Shown here in pieces: positions 12,300-23,400 of a stretch of DNA of 64,000 bases. Both the position numbers and the translations under genes were made by a program. The stretch's first letter is position 1; the number at the start of each line of letters is the position of its first letter. Under the pieces are notes generated by a model. That model ran no database searches. It was not told where the DNA came from and saw nothing but the letters and a program-made list of their open reading frames with translations. This stretch comes from Pleurodeles waltl (taxonomy: Eukaryota; Chordata; Amphibia; Caudata; Salamandridae), in NCBI RefSeq assembly GCF_031143425.1, contig NC_090444.1, positions 1,310,509,324 through 1,310,573,323 of the forward strand. The letters are read 5' to 3'.

Positions 12300-14470
12300 C
12301 TGTCTTTTACGGCTAAAAGAATTGACATTTTGATCAAGAAAAGCAGAGCCCATGGTGCCCTGGGACCCAATACCCCCCCCCCCACGTTCTATAAACAAGA
12401 CACTGAGTTCTGGGCTCGATTGATGGAAGAGCTGTTCAGAACTTGCATTGTCACTGACCCTGTCCCTTCATCCTGGCAAGGAGCAATCTTGCATCTTATC
12501 TACAACCAGCATTTGCAATGCAATGGGTCTCTTGTTTGCTCAAGTTAGAGCTATTAGCGTTATAAATTTTTAATTCCTAACTGGACTTTTCTTGCCACAT
12601 AAATTGAAAATGAAACGTAAAACAGTTGACATAAGCAAGCCGATTCAAAGTGCCACAGCGCCATGAGCGCGAAGGAGAGACACAAAAGGAAAAAGAAGTT
12701 TACTTACAATCAAATGTATTGGCAAAAGTGCAATCCATGAAATAGGGTCGATGGCCAAGGCGGTAATAAAACTGCCCCAAGGAGGGGCAAAATTTACCAA
12801 TGATAAAAAAGTGGTTTTGAACGATTAGCCTATGAACGAGTGATAGTGATGGGCGTGTGGTGGACGTGGTTAATAAAAGCCCACAGATAGATTACAACAG
12901 GCCAGAACACTTGCATGCTAACAGGCCAGAGTGCTTGCATCCTTGACCTAAAAAAAAAGGTCTGGTGGTAAGCCCGGAAAGTTATCGCCTTATTGCTCTT
13001 CAAGATGTTCAAGCCAAATACTTTGCCTCTCTACTCCTTGGGGATTTGGATGCATGGTCCAGCTTGAAAAAAACTGATTCCCTTCAACCAAATGAGCTTT
13101 AGGGTCATGCTGGGTGCAACAAACAATCTAGTGGCCATCAGGATGCTGGTGACAAAGCAGATAAAGAATAAACAGCTCCTCTAAACTGCTCCTCTACTGT
13201 TGCTTTGTGGATTACAGCGAGGCCTTTGGCCACTTTAATCTTCAACTACTCTGGTTAAAACTCAAGGCCTGGGAAATTCCAGACCCCATACTCCAGGGCA
13301 TTCAATTGCTCTATTCTGATACTCGGGCAGAGTAAAACTGGGGAACAATTGCACAGCTTCCAACAACATAAAAATAGAACAATGCATCAAGAAGGGGTAT
13401 GTTTTATCCCTAGCCCTTTTCAGCCTGCTAATGTGTTTTATGGTACCCGCACTAGATTTGATAACTAGTGATGCACCAAAATTAGCAAACCAACCCATCA
13501 CCTCCCTTCTCTATGCGACTCTTCTAAGTCAAACTGTGAAAGGATTGCAAAGACTGATTGACTCCTTGCAGAAGCTCAGAAGCACCAATGGCATGACATT
13601 GAACTATGAAAAGACGAAGTTCATAAATTTTTGACCGGAAAAGGAAAAACACAGGCACATGGCATCTCAATAATCAGCGCCTGACTGTAGCATCAAATTA
13701 CAAATACTTGGGATGTTGGCTGGATGATAAGGATGGACACAACACACTTAAACTCATTAACACCCAAAGCTGCATCACTCAAATTTTCCTTCCACACCAT
13801 CTTCAATCGAATAAAACATCCCTCCTTGGAACTTCTATTGAAGATTGTAAAAGGTAAACTTATTCCCACTCCAGACTATGGCCTGGAAGCTTTCCCAGGG
13901 AAATTGGGCTCCTTTTCAAACATGGTCCAGAGTTATTTTTTAAGTTAATTATTCCAGCTCCCGCATTACACTTCTGCAGCCCAGATCAGATTGGAAGTTA
14001 TGCTGTGTAACCAACTTTTAGCACAGAAGGCCAACCTTCTTACATTTCTGCATTCACCACATGGGGCAAACAAAGGTACTCTGAAGAATTAAAAATGGCT
14101 AAAAGCCTCATCAGTGACCAACTTTTCATCCCAAAACCCAAGGAAGTTTGTCTCCCTCATTTGCATTTTAAACTTGCTGTCAACAAAGCGCTCCATAAAG
14201 AATCCTTTGAACTGGACCATCGGACTTTCAAGAGCAGAAAGTAGGTGGGCCTTGCATCAGGGAGCTATGATGAAAGAGGTATACAAAAATACATTACAGA
14301 TACCTTCTCTGTGTTTTACAAAACCAAGTTTTATGCTTTTCGAATGGGCACTTATTCCTCGCTAGATATGCTTCCATCTTGGTCAACTTGTCCCCTCAGC
14401 AATAAGTGTCGCCTTTGTGGTCAGCTACAAGAGCCTTACCCCACCTACTGTACATTTGCCCGACACTAGT
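12300..14470 (+). pseudogene. LINE ORF2 reverse transcriptase region, interrupted
   Basis: The piece at 12330-12510 (ending SSWQGAILHLIY) and the piece after 12960 (PESYRLIALQDVQAKYFA) are adjacent parts of a LINE reverse transcriptase, now split by about 440 bp of unrelated sequence. The catalytic block near 13503 reads SLLYATLLSQT where an active enzyme has YADD, so the catalytic aspartates are lost. The C-terminal cluster CRLCGQLQEPYPTYC is near 14408. Many stops lie between. Confidence 0.6.
12511..12957. mobile_element. Insertion splitting the LINE reverse transcriptase (putative SINE-like repeat)
   Basis: About 440 bp separates two reverse-transcriptase segments that are contiguous in the protein family. 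It begins near AGCATTTGCAATGCAATGGG and ends near the poly-A run at 12951-12958. It has no coding potential. I recall similar sequence as an abundant newt interspersed repeat, but no clear Pol III A and B boxes were identified, so the class is open. Confidence 0.4.
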
Positions 14471-14639
14471 GGATGACTGCAGAAGGATCCTCCGCCATCT
14501 TGTCAAACAAGTCATTTGAACAGTTCAGGCAGCTGTAAGCTTTTTCCTGAATGAAGCACCTCTTCAAGCAATCGCATGAGTAATAACATTTTTGGACAAT
14601 GCACACAAAATGATAAGAAGTCTAAAATCACTTTCAATC

Positions 14640-15719
14640 ATTTTAGAACTGTAGGGAACAGTGCAAAGAATGCCAGACAAAGGAATCTGACATATGAGCC
14701 CGAATGTGCAATATTTATATCATGAGAAATGCAGCAATAAACTCTCAGGTGCTTTGACGTGTGTTAAGCCAGTTGACTTGTGTGTAGGACCCTGTGTATA
14801 CAACCTAACCTGGCCCATGCAGATCGTTCCATTTGTATTGTCACAATATCAGGACACCTTTCAGTCTTTTATTTCTACTGTCATGTTATATGCTATTGTG
14901 CCTTTAGGTCTCATTCTAATCACAGTTTGTATTTATTATATGAATCTTCTGCATCAGCTTGGAGATTTTAAAGGTCTTTTTATGTGAGCTGTGAGAACAG
15001 CCAGGCAACTTTTATATTTGCCTGCATATGTCGTTGTTATTTTTGTATTAGCTGAAAAATGATCTATGAACAGCATTATTTATTGAGCTCTTTTATCCCT
15101 TTTACTTCTCGTATCAGTTTCTGATTATATTTGTATTGCATGGTTCTCTCTAAGATGGAGTTAATTGTCTACATAAAGTATTATTAAAAATAAATAATAA
15201 TAATAAAGAAAAAAGAAAAGAAGAAGAGAATTCGTGTTTCTCCACTCATAATTGCTGTTATTTGCATTATAATGTTTGTTTTGGGTATTGTTGTTTTTGT
15301 TGTATTATTGGTATAATCTCACTGCCATAAAAACGACTATTTTGAGAATCATCATAAGCATTATTTGTAGCTTTTTTTAGGAAAGGTGCGGCGATAAAAG
15401 TACGGTTGCACAATGCCAGCAATATATGAATTCAGTTCTTGGCTGACACGTACCAACATGCTTGTCTATTACATGTGAGTCCTGGACATCCTTTTACATA
15501 CTTATTTTCGGTTGGCTTCAGAAGCAGATGCTCGTATGTGTCAGTGGTGGACTGTGCCACGTGCAGGGGTGGCTGCCTGTGGAACCTGGACAACTACCCA
15601 TGTGGACGCCTTAGTTCTGTCTTCATGGCCCGGGTGCTGCTGTTCATTTTGAGCCGGTGTTTTGTGCCACTGCTCCCCGTGACGACGAATCTGTAGGGGC
15701 GCTTCTTCCTCGCTCTGGT
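14640..15719. other. LINE 3' region, (AAT)n tail and AT-rich sequence
   Basis: No gene is recognised. The LINE-like 3' region runs to an (AAT)n and AAG-rich tail at 15181-15235, followed by GAGAATTCGTGTTTCTCCAC. That sequence resembles the one after the (AAT)n tract at 3230. The remaining bases up to the minisatellite are unremarkable. Confidence 0.4.
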
Positions 15720-17760
15720 GGTGTGCGTCTCTCTGCTCTGTGCCTCCCTGTGCCCCCTATGTTCACCTGTAACCCCCCTGTATCCTTCCCTCTATGTGCA
15801 CCAATCTGTTCACCTGTGCTCTGTGTTGTACCCCGCAGCCTCTCTTGTGTGCGTGCCTCTCTGCCTCCGCTGTGTGACCTCTGTGCCTACCTGTGGCCAC
15901 ATGTGCCCTTATGTGTCCTTCTGTGTCCTCCTGTGTGCACCTATACACCCCTCTGTTTCCTTCACTCTGTGTGCACCTATCTTCTCTCAGGTGCCTGTGT
16001 CCTACCTCACAGCCTCTCTTGTGTGGGTGCTTCTGCTGCGTGACATCTGTGCCTCCCAGTGCCCTCCCGTGTCCTGATGTGTGCATCTATACAGCCCTCT
16101 GTCTCTTTCCCTATATGTGCACCGATCTGTTCCCCCGTGGCCTGGGTTGTACCTTACAGCCTCTCTTGTGCACGCACCTCTTTACCTCCCGCTGTGTGCT
16201 CCTCTGTGTCTCCCTGTGGCCTTATTTGCGCACCTGTACACCCGTCTGTGTCCTTCCCTCTCTGTGCACCAATATGTTCCCCCGTGCCCTGTGTTGTACC
16301 TCACAGCCGCTCTTGTGCACGCATCTCCTTACCCTCCACTGTGTGCTCCTCCGTGCCTCCCTGTGCTCTTCTGAGTGCACCTGTACACCCGCCTGTGACC
16401 TTCTCCCTCGGTGCACTGTGTTGTGCCTCACAGCCGCTCTTGTGCACGCATTTCCTTACCCTCCACTGTGTGTTCCTCTGTGCCTCCCTGTGCTCTTCTG
16501 AGTGCACCTGTAACCCCGTCTGTTCCCTCCTCCCTCTGTGCACTGTGTTGTGCCTCACAGCCGCTCTTGTGCACGCATCTCCTTACCCTCCACTGTGTGC
16601 TCCTCTGTGCCTCCCTGTGCTCTTCTGAGTGCACTTGTACACCCGCCTGTGTCCTCCTCCCTCTGTGCACTGTGTTGTGCCTCACAGCCGCTCTTGTGCA
16701 CGCATCTCCTTACCCTCCACTGTGTGCTCCTCCGTGCCCCCCTGTGCTCTTCTGAGTGCACCTGTACACCCGCCTGTGTCCTCCTCCCTCTGTGCACTGT
16801 GTTGTGCCTCACATCCGCTCTTGTGCGCGCATCTCCTTACCTCCCACCGTGTGCTCCTCTGTGCCTCCCTGTGCTCTTCTGAGTGCACCTGTACACCCGC
16901 CTGTGTCCTCCTCCCTCTGTGCACTGTGTTGTGCCTCACAGCCGCTCTTGTGCACGCATCTCCTTACCCTCCACTGTGTGCTCCTCCGTGCCTCCCTGTG
17001 CTCTTCTGAGTGCACCTGTACCCCCGTCTGTGACCTTCTCCCTCGGTGCACTGTGTTGTGCCTCACAGCCGCTCTTGTGCACGCATTTCCGTACCCTCCA
17101 CTGTGTGTTCCTCTGTGCCTCCCTGTGCTCTTCTGAGTGCACCTGTACCCCCGTCTGTGACCTTCTCCCTCGGTGCACTGTGTTGTGCCTCACAGCCACT
17201 CTTGTGCACGTATCTCCTTACCTCCCACCGTGTGCTCCTCTGTGCCTCCCTGTGCTCTTCTGAGTGCACCTGTACACCCGCCTGTGTCCTCCTCCCTCTG
17301 TGCAATGTGTTGTGCCTCACAGCCGCTCTTGTGCACGCATCTCCTTACCTCCCACCGTGTGTCGCTCTGTGCCTCCCTGTGCTCTTCTGAGTGCACCTGT
17401 ACACCCGCCTGTGTCCTTTCCTCTCAGTGCACTGTGTTGTGCCTCACATCCGCTCTTGTGCACGCACCTTCCTCCTCTAGGTCTCCCTGTGGCCTCCTTT
17501 GCGCACCTGCACAGCCCTCTGTCTCCTTCCCTCTGTGTGCATCTGTCTTCCCCACCCCTCGTGTTGACCCTCTTAGCCGCTCGTGAGTGCATCTCTCTAC
17601 CTCCCAGTGTCTGGTGTGTGTACGTACCTCTTCGTTCCCAATGTCTCGTGTGCACATTTCTTTACCACCCTCTGTGTGCACACCTCTGCCTGCTGCCCTC
17701 TTTGTGCACGCCTCTGCCTCCTGCCCCCTGTAAGCGCCTGTCTGCCTCACCCATTCTGTG
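15720..17760. repeat. 127-bp minisatellite array with degenerate flanks
   Basis: From about 16290 to 17460 a pyrimidine-rich unit repeats every 127 bp about nine times. Landmarks recur at exact 127-bp steps, for example TGCACTGTGTTGTGCCTCAC before 16411, 16538 and later copies. The edges (15720-16290 and 17460-17760) are more diverged and less regular. Because 127 is not a multiple of three, each long open frame cycles through all phases. The overlapping 85-202 residue frames on both strands are therefore repeat artefacts, not genes. Confidence 0.9.
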
Positions 17761-19499
17761 CACATTCCTTTGCCGCCCGAATATATATTTTTACCTCCAC
17801 ACCTGGCCCTCTGCCAGCCCTCTGCCAGGAATTGTGCGGACATCGTGGCAATAACAGGAATAACCTTATAAAAACGAAACACTGATCAGGATGCCTGCTC
17901 ATTTCATCCCCCCACTCTTGACGATCAGAACATGAAATATCACCCCGTTTTGTCACCTTTACACAGACTACAAAATAGCGGCACGCGCAGGCAGTCACAC
18001 AACAGCGTGAAAGATCCACAGGCGTGTTCGGTGGTGAGGCAGCAGTATTCTAATGCGCTAGGTACACATATACCTTGCGCATTGCTGTGATATCACCTGC
18101 CACGGACACCGGTAAGAAACGTGCTCATTACAAGCGTGGACGTCCCATACCCCCTCGCCTGACCCACGTATTGCACCCCGAGTTTATAGAATGATGCCAC
18201 AAATGTAAGGCATTCTAAACTGTGAAATAAAGACGTGCAACATTGTATATTATTTGATTCTTGTATTATACACACATCTATTTTTTCTCAATCCGTGTAT
18301 CGGTCTCTGCTTTTTAAATGTTAAATTTTGATCTATCTATCTATCTATTCGTTTTATGTTTGGTTCTTCATCGATGGACACCTGCTCAATGGTCTTTATC
18401 CCTCGATTTTTAAATATCTGTAAATGAAAAAGGACAGCTTGGCGGATGCTGATAAAGAACTAAACATAAGACGAATATGTTGATAGATGTATGTTTTTAA
18501 AAATCCGAAAAATGTGTCTGTCTGTCTTTTTCATCCGTCTTAATCCAGACCAACCGATTCGTCCTTCCGCCTATTCGCTATCTCTGCCTGAGACACCCAC
18601 ACATCACGATTTAGCCATCAATTTTTAATTTGCAAACCTATTGAATGCATTTTAGATGCGCATATTGTGGGGCATTGAGAGGAGCCGATGTAAATAAAAG
18701 CGCAGAGTGCTCTCGCGCGCTCTTCACTGAGAGGTGCTTAACTGTAGGTTTTAAAGTTTGACAACATTTATGTGTGCCTAGGACATCCTGCGTTACCTCA
18801 TAAGTTTCTTCCGCCTCATTGCGCCACAGAAATACCACTTCCTCCGTGCCCTCATTTAGAGATCTCTGTAAATCATGCAAAACGTGTATTGCTCTAAGTT
18901 TAATAAAAGACTAAATCGTTGACCATACAATCAATATTCAGTGGTGTCCGATATGCGTGTCAAAATGGGAAAAAGGGCATAATGTACAAGGTTTGTTGTA
19001 TTACGACAATAATTGTGCGATATACGTAAAGTTAGTTCAGCATAAAACGCTCTATATTTTGTTGGTGGTAATTATTAAAGCGCTCTGTAGTAATCAGGAG
19101 ATAACACCTAGCGCTTTATAAAACTTCTAAATATATGAAGTGATTATAAATAAATAATGGACGGCTGAAGGAGCGCGACTCGCAGGCCAATGCACCAAGG
19201 CTCTCCATCCAGAGGTGGGAGCTGTCCACATTTGGGGAAAGTAACTTGCCCTCTAGTTTGGTGCTCACAAGTGGGCAATGCGGTACCTGCAAATATGTAA
19301 CGGCACCAAAAGCACACACGTTTTTTGTGCACGAGCAATGAGTGGGTCCGAGGTGACGAACCCTCGGTTGGAGGGGGTGAGTGCGGGCTGGTCTGGGGCG
19401 CCTTGATACCCCGGCAGAAAGGGGGTATCTTCTGGTGGTTCCCATCAAGTACCTGCCCGGCCCGCACGGCACACGCCGGGCATCAATAGATGTTTAACA
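17761..19499. other. Distal 5' flank of PRDM13, no gene seen
   Basis: This is mixed, mostly unique-looking sequence with a short (ATCT)n run at 18333-18350 and a (TCTG) run near 18518. The GC content rises after 19140. No exon of a neighbouring gene is recognised. Distal regulatory elements of PRDM13 could lie here, but nothing in the sequence proves it. Confidence 0.35.
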
Positions 19500-20055
19500 A
19501 GCCCTGAAAACATTCCGCCGCTCATTGTGCGGCCCTGCCCGCCACAAGGCCGCGGAGAGACTTAAAGAGCTTTGAAGTGCATTAAGCTTGAAAGGGGGAG
19601 GCGAGGAAACTTAAAGCACCCATCTCCCCCCAAAAAAGGCACTGTCGGGGCACAATGGCGGCCGGCGAAATTTATGGCGAAATTATGCAGTAGAGTTGTC
19701 ACTTAAAATATCGTGAGTGTCTGGAGGACAATGCCCCATGCTGAGGATTAATGGTCCCTCCAGACCCCAGGCCGCAGCGGCCCTTTCTTCCCTTGACAAA
19801 TTGTTTTTTTTGGGGGGGAGGGGCGCATTGTGAGGGACTAGGGCAGGTCTGCCCGCGCCCCCGCGGCTGGGAGCCGGCAGCTGGCTGGGAGTGCTGGTCC
19901 GGCGCGCGCGAGCGCCCCTAGCGGCGGAGGCGCGCGCCCACTGAGCCCTTCATAAGGCGCCGCGCGCCGGGCGCTGTCACTCAGCGGGCGGAGCCGCAGC
20001 GTCCGCGTCCTGCTCCGCACCAGGTCCCAGCTCTGACTCACCGCCGGCTCGCGCC
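19500..20055 (+). promoter_or_regulatory. PRDM13: PRDM13 promoter region and 5' leader (CpG-rich)
   Basis: This segment directly precedes the PRDM13 start codon and becomes strongly CpG-rich from about 19840, continuing through exon 1 to about 20260. A TATA-like CTTCATAAGGC lies near 19948, about 105 bp before the ATG. Upstream, 19620-19770 has motif-dense sequence (ATGGCGGCCGGCG, GGATTAATGG) that looks unlike the surrounding repeats and may be conserved. The transcription start and the leader boundaries cannot be fixed from sequence alone. Confidence 0.55.
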
Positions 20056-20196
20056 ATGCACGCACACCGCGCGCCCACAGTCAGCGTGGCCGCCGAGGGC
20101 TGCATCCCGGCCGGGGCGCGCCTGGGCCCCGTGCCCGCCCCTCTGCGCCTGGGCAAGTACCTGTCCGACCGCCGGGAGCCCGGATCCAAGAAGAAG
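20056..20196 (+). CDS. PRDM13: PRDM13 coding exon 1
   Basis: It encodes 47 residues starting [20 protein letters not shown] and ending REPGSKKK, the N-terminal edge of the PR/SET domain with the conserved [11 protein letters not shown] block. The start ATG has G at -3 (CGCGCCATGC). No other in-frame ATG lies nearby, and the position matches the N-terminus of known PRDM13. The donor is AAGAAG|GTACGG, phase 0. The exon is CpG-rich and continuous with the promoter CpG island. Confidence 0.93.
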
Positions 20197-20413
20197 GTAC
20201 GGAGCACCCGCAGCGCCTCCGCTGGGGGCGGATCTAGGCGCGTGGGGCCCAAGTGTCCTGGAAGATTGTTTTAGTTAGTTGGTACTTGTGATTGATGGAA
20301 GCGTCTGCTGGATGAAGAAGTGATGTATTCCGATCGGGAGGATTATAGGACAGTATGAGACCACATGAGGAGTGTGAGAGTTTTTTTGTAATAGTATCTG
20401 AACGTGTTTTATG

Positions 20414-20470
<57 letters not shown>

Positions 20471-23400
20471 ACATAATATATGTTTACTGTTACCAATGTA
20501 CGTGCACAGATGTATTTATATAAATATACAATTTACGAATCAAAGCTTCGTGTCCGTCGTACTTAATAGCTTGGTCGTTATGTTTTTTTAAAATACCAAG
20601 TGAGCACCTTACTCCCGTGATCCTCTTCAGTATGTGCTACTGAGCGCAGTTCATTTTGGCCCAACATCCTCCGGTCAAATGCTCATCAGTGAAATCTTGA
20701 AAAGACGAGAGATGGGTTATCCGCTTTGACCCGCAAGATTTGGTGTTTTTTGCTCACTAGTATAGTCATTTTTAAATATGTATAACAATTTCATAGAGAG
20801 ATGGAATTTTCTACCACTTTAACAAATTGTAGCATTAAAGAACTTAGAGCGGGAGGCATTTGGCGAGGATCACACGGTGTTGTGTAGTAGGAGAGTAAGG
20901 TGTTCAGGTTTGTAAATTGAGACCAGCAGGAGATTCGCTGCATTGTCCCACACGGTCACTGAGATTTGAAATAACGCAACAAAAATACGAGATTTTTTAT
21001 TTTAACGGCTGTCGTCTAGGAGTTATTGTAACATATCTATAATGGGATTTGTTAATATTAGATGTTTGCCTCTGACCTTTTTAATTTGCCTATCGCTTCT
21101 GTTCTTGTTTGTTTCCTACTGACGATTGCGGCACCAAAGTCATCGTCTATTTATGTAAAACATATTTGCAGGGTATTATTCGTGTAATATATGGTGTTCA
21201 GAAACACGTTGCCTGGTTCATGCTGATATCTTTAGAAATATAATGTGATAAAATAATGGGAATTACAATTAGGGATTGATGGAAAGCGAGTCGGGTTTGG
21301 ATTTCCTGACCATATTCTAAAGCCATAGACTTGAACTAGAACGTAAACTCGTTTTTGTCAAATAAAAAGTAATGGCCACGCGCTAATTCGATAATTGCTA
21401 TATAGCGGCAATCGAATTCGGACACTACATTAACTACGCGATTGTTATTAAAACGAATTTCTGCATGCAAAGGCCGGCGGGCAGTAATCACCATTAAATT
21501 TTCATGTGAAACGTTTCTTTCCCGATCGGTTTCGGGCTAAAAATCCCTTTTTCATTAAAGGACAAAGTGTCCCCTCCTTGGCGTGTTAGGTCTCGGACTT
21601 GCTTTTTCAGCACAGTTAGCAGTAAATAATTGCCCCATGGCACAGTGTTCCCGGAGGACGGCTTCGGTCACCCTCGGGAGCATTAATGGGATGTAATTGT
21701 TTTTAAACGCTCTGCCAGCCCGTTCGGGGGGCGGGGGAGGGCTCCACCGTCGGGCCGGCCCGGTTCTCACATCACTCTGCTTTGTCGGGGTGACTTTTAT
21801 TGCAGCGTCGATGAAAGGCGCAGGGCGCGGTCGTCTTGTGTGCCGGCTGCAGAATGTGCGTGTCCGCACAAGACACTGTGCGTGTGTGTATCCGGAAGGG
21901 AGGATTTGTCCGAAGGCAGTGTGCGTGCTTCAAGACAGTGTGTGTATCTGGAAGGGAGGACGTGTCCGAAGGCAGTGTGCGTGCATCTGGACCGAAGAAG
22001 GGAGTGCGCTTGCACCTGTAGAGGGAGTACCTGTCTGAAGGCTGTGTGCGTGCACTTGTAGAGGGAGGATGTGTCCGAAGGCAGTATGCGTACATCTGGA
22101 AAGGGAGGACGTGCGTGAAGAAGTCAGTGTGTGTGCATCTAGAAAGGGATGTCGGGTCTGCAGAAGGCAGTGTGCGTGCATCTGTAGAGGGAGGACTTGT
22201 CCAGAGATGGCGATGCACATGCACTTGGAGGGAACGTTTTCTGAGGAGGCAGAGTGTGTGCATCTGGTGGTGCATGTGTACGAAGAGGGTCGGTTCGTGC
22301 ATCAGGAGAGGGGAGTGTCCAGACAACGAGGCAGTGTGCGTGCAGCTGGAAGGGGACGTGACTGGAAAAGGGTGTATGCATCTTGTGGGGTGGGAAAGGG
22401 TGGTACAAAGAATACAGTGCCCGTGCATCTGAAGGTGGAGTGCACAAAGAGATCGGTCTGTGTGTATCTGGAGACTGGTGTCCAGAGAAGGCAGTGTGCG
22501 TGCATATTGAGGCGGCGTGTCCAGAGAAGACAGAGTGCGTACATCTTCCCAGTTTTCGCGGATCGGTCCAGTAAGCACCGTCCACCATGGAGAAATGTTC
22601 TCTTGTGAGCGCCCCCACACCCACCGGCAAACTTTGTTTTTTTTATTCGTTTGCCCCAAAAAAGTTTTCCTAAATGAGATTGATTTTCTTTCCAAAAATG
22701 ACCGAAATAAATATGTAGGTTAAGAAAACTCTATCTGAAATCAAATCTGCGGTAATTTCCTCACCAAGTGTCGCATCGCAATGTGCACTTTTTCGTGTTC
22801 CAACGAACATTCGGTAGATATTTTCCATATAGAACTCTGCGTGTGCATTATTTACAATTGTGTACTCTTGTTACCGCCCACCCACGCCCTTCGCGCTCGC
22901 CCTTCAGTGGCGATTTTAAAGAATCCTGGTGCTGTCACTTCACTGCTTTGTCTCACTGCTCCAGGGACCTGCGACAGCCCACGTACCATCGGTGGACCGA
23001 TGACGCCACATGGTGGGGGCGTGAATATGTCCTGCTGGGGAAGCTCACTGTCCGTGGCCTAAGTACACCCTACACCCGTATGCTGTTTAGATATCTCTCT
23101 GCGTGCATCTATTTCAAACAAGACTCTAGTTCAATAATAGTTACAATACTGTTGGAAATGCCCAAGTGAGCACACAGTGGCGAGGCACTGCAGCCGACCA
23201 GGCGCGGGCACATCCCTCTCTTTCCAGCGCTTCGATGCGTCTCTTTAGCCTTCGATGGCCCGATACTTTCCGTGTGACTCGCGAGTTCTCCCAAAACAAA
23301 ATGTACATCTCTATAGGTAGTAATAAAACCTGCCTGTCAGCGACATGTAGGTTTCAATCGACTGGAAGCCTACACTAGTTTACATGTAATACAAAATACT

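Larger units (their letters stand above)
8225..15230 (+). mobile_element. Decayed LINE-like (APE-type non-LTR) retrotransposon
   Basis: The coding parts, in order on the + strand, are an unassigned ORF1-like region (about 8225-10760), an endonuclease-like region from 10965, a reverse-transcriptase-like region (about 12300-13640) and a Cys/His cluster near 14408-14470. The 3' end runs into an (AAT)n tract near 15190, a tail style seen in several LINE clades. The frames are broken by many stops and shifts, so the copy is dead. The clade was not assigned. The outer limits are approximate. Confidence 0.6.

Noticed and set aside
15657..17854. Many overlapping 85-202 codon ORFs on both strands
   Set aside because: They repeat at exactly 127-bp steps and come from a minisatellite with few stops. 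The composition is extreme and no domain is visible.
20275..20591. ORFs with Tyr-Ile repeats on both strands
   Set aside because: They are translations of the (AT)n microsatellite.
21772..22695. 307-codon minus-strand ORF in PRDM13 intron 1
   Set aside because: It follows the ~40-bp tandem array, is rich in His/Thr/Cys/Pro from the repeat, and has no recognisable domain.
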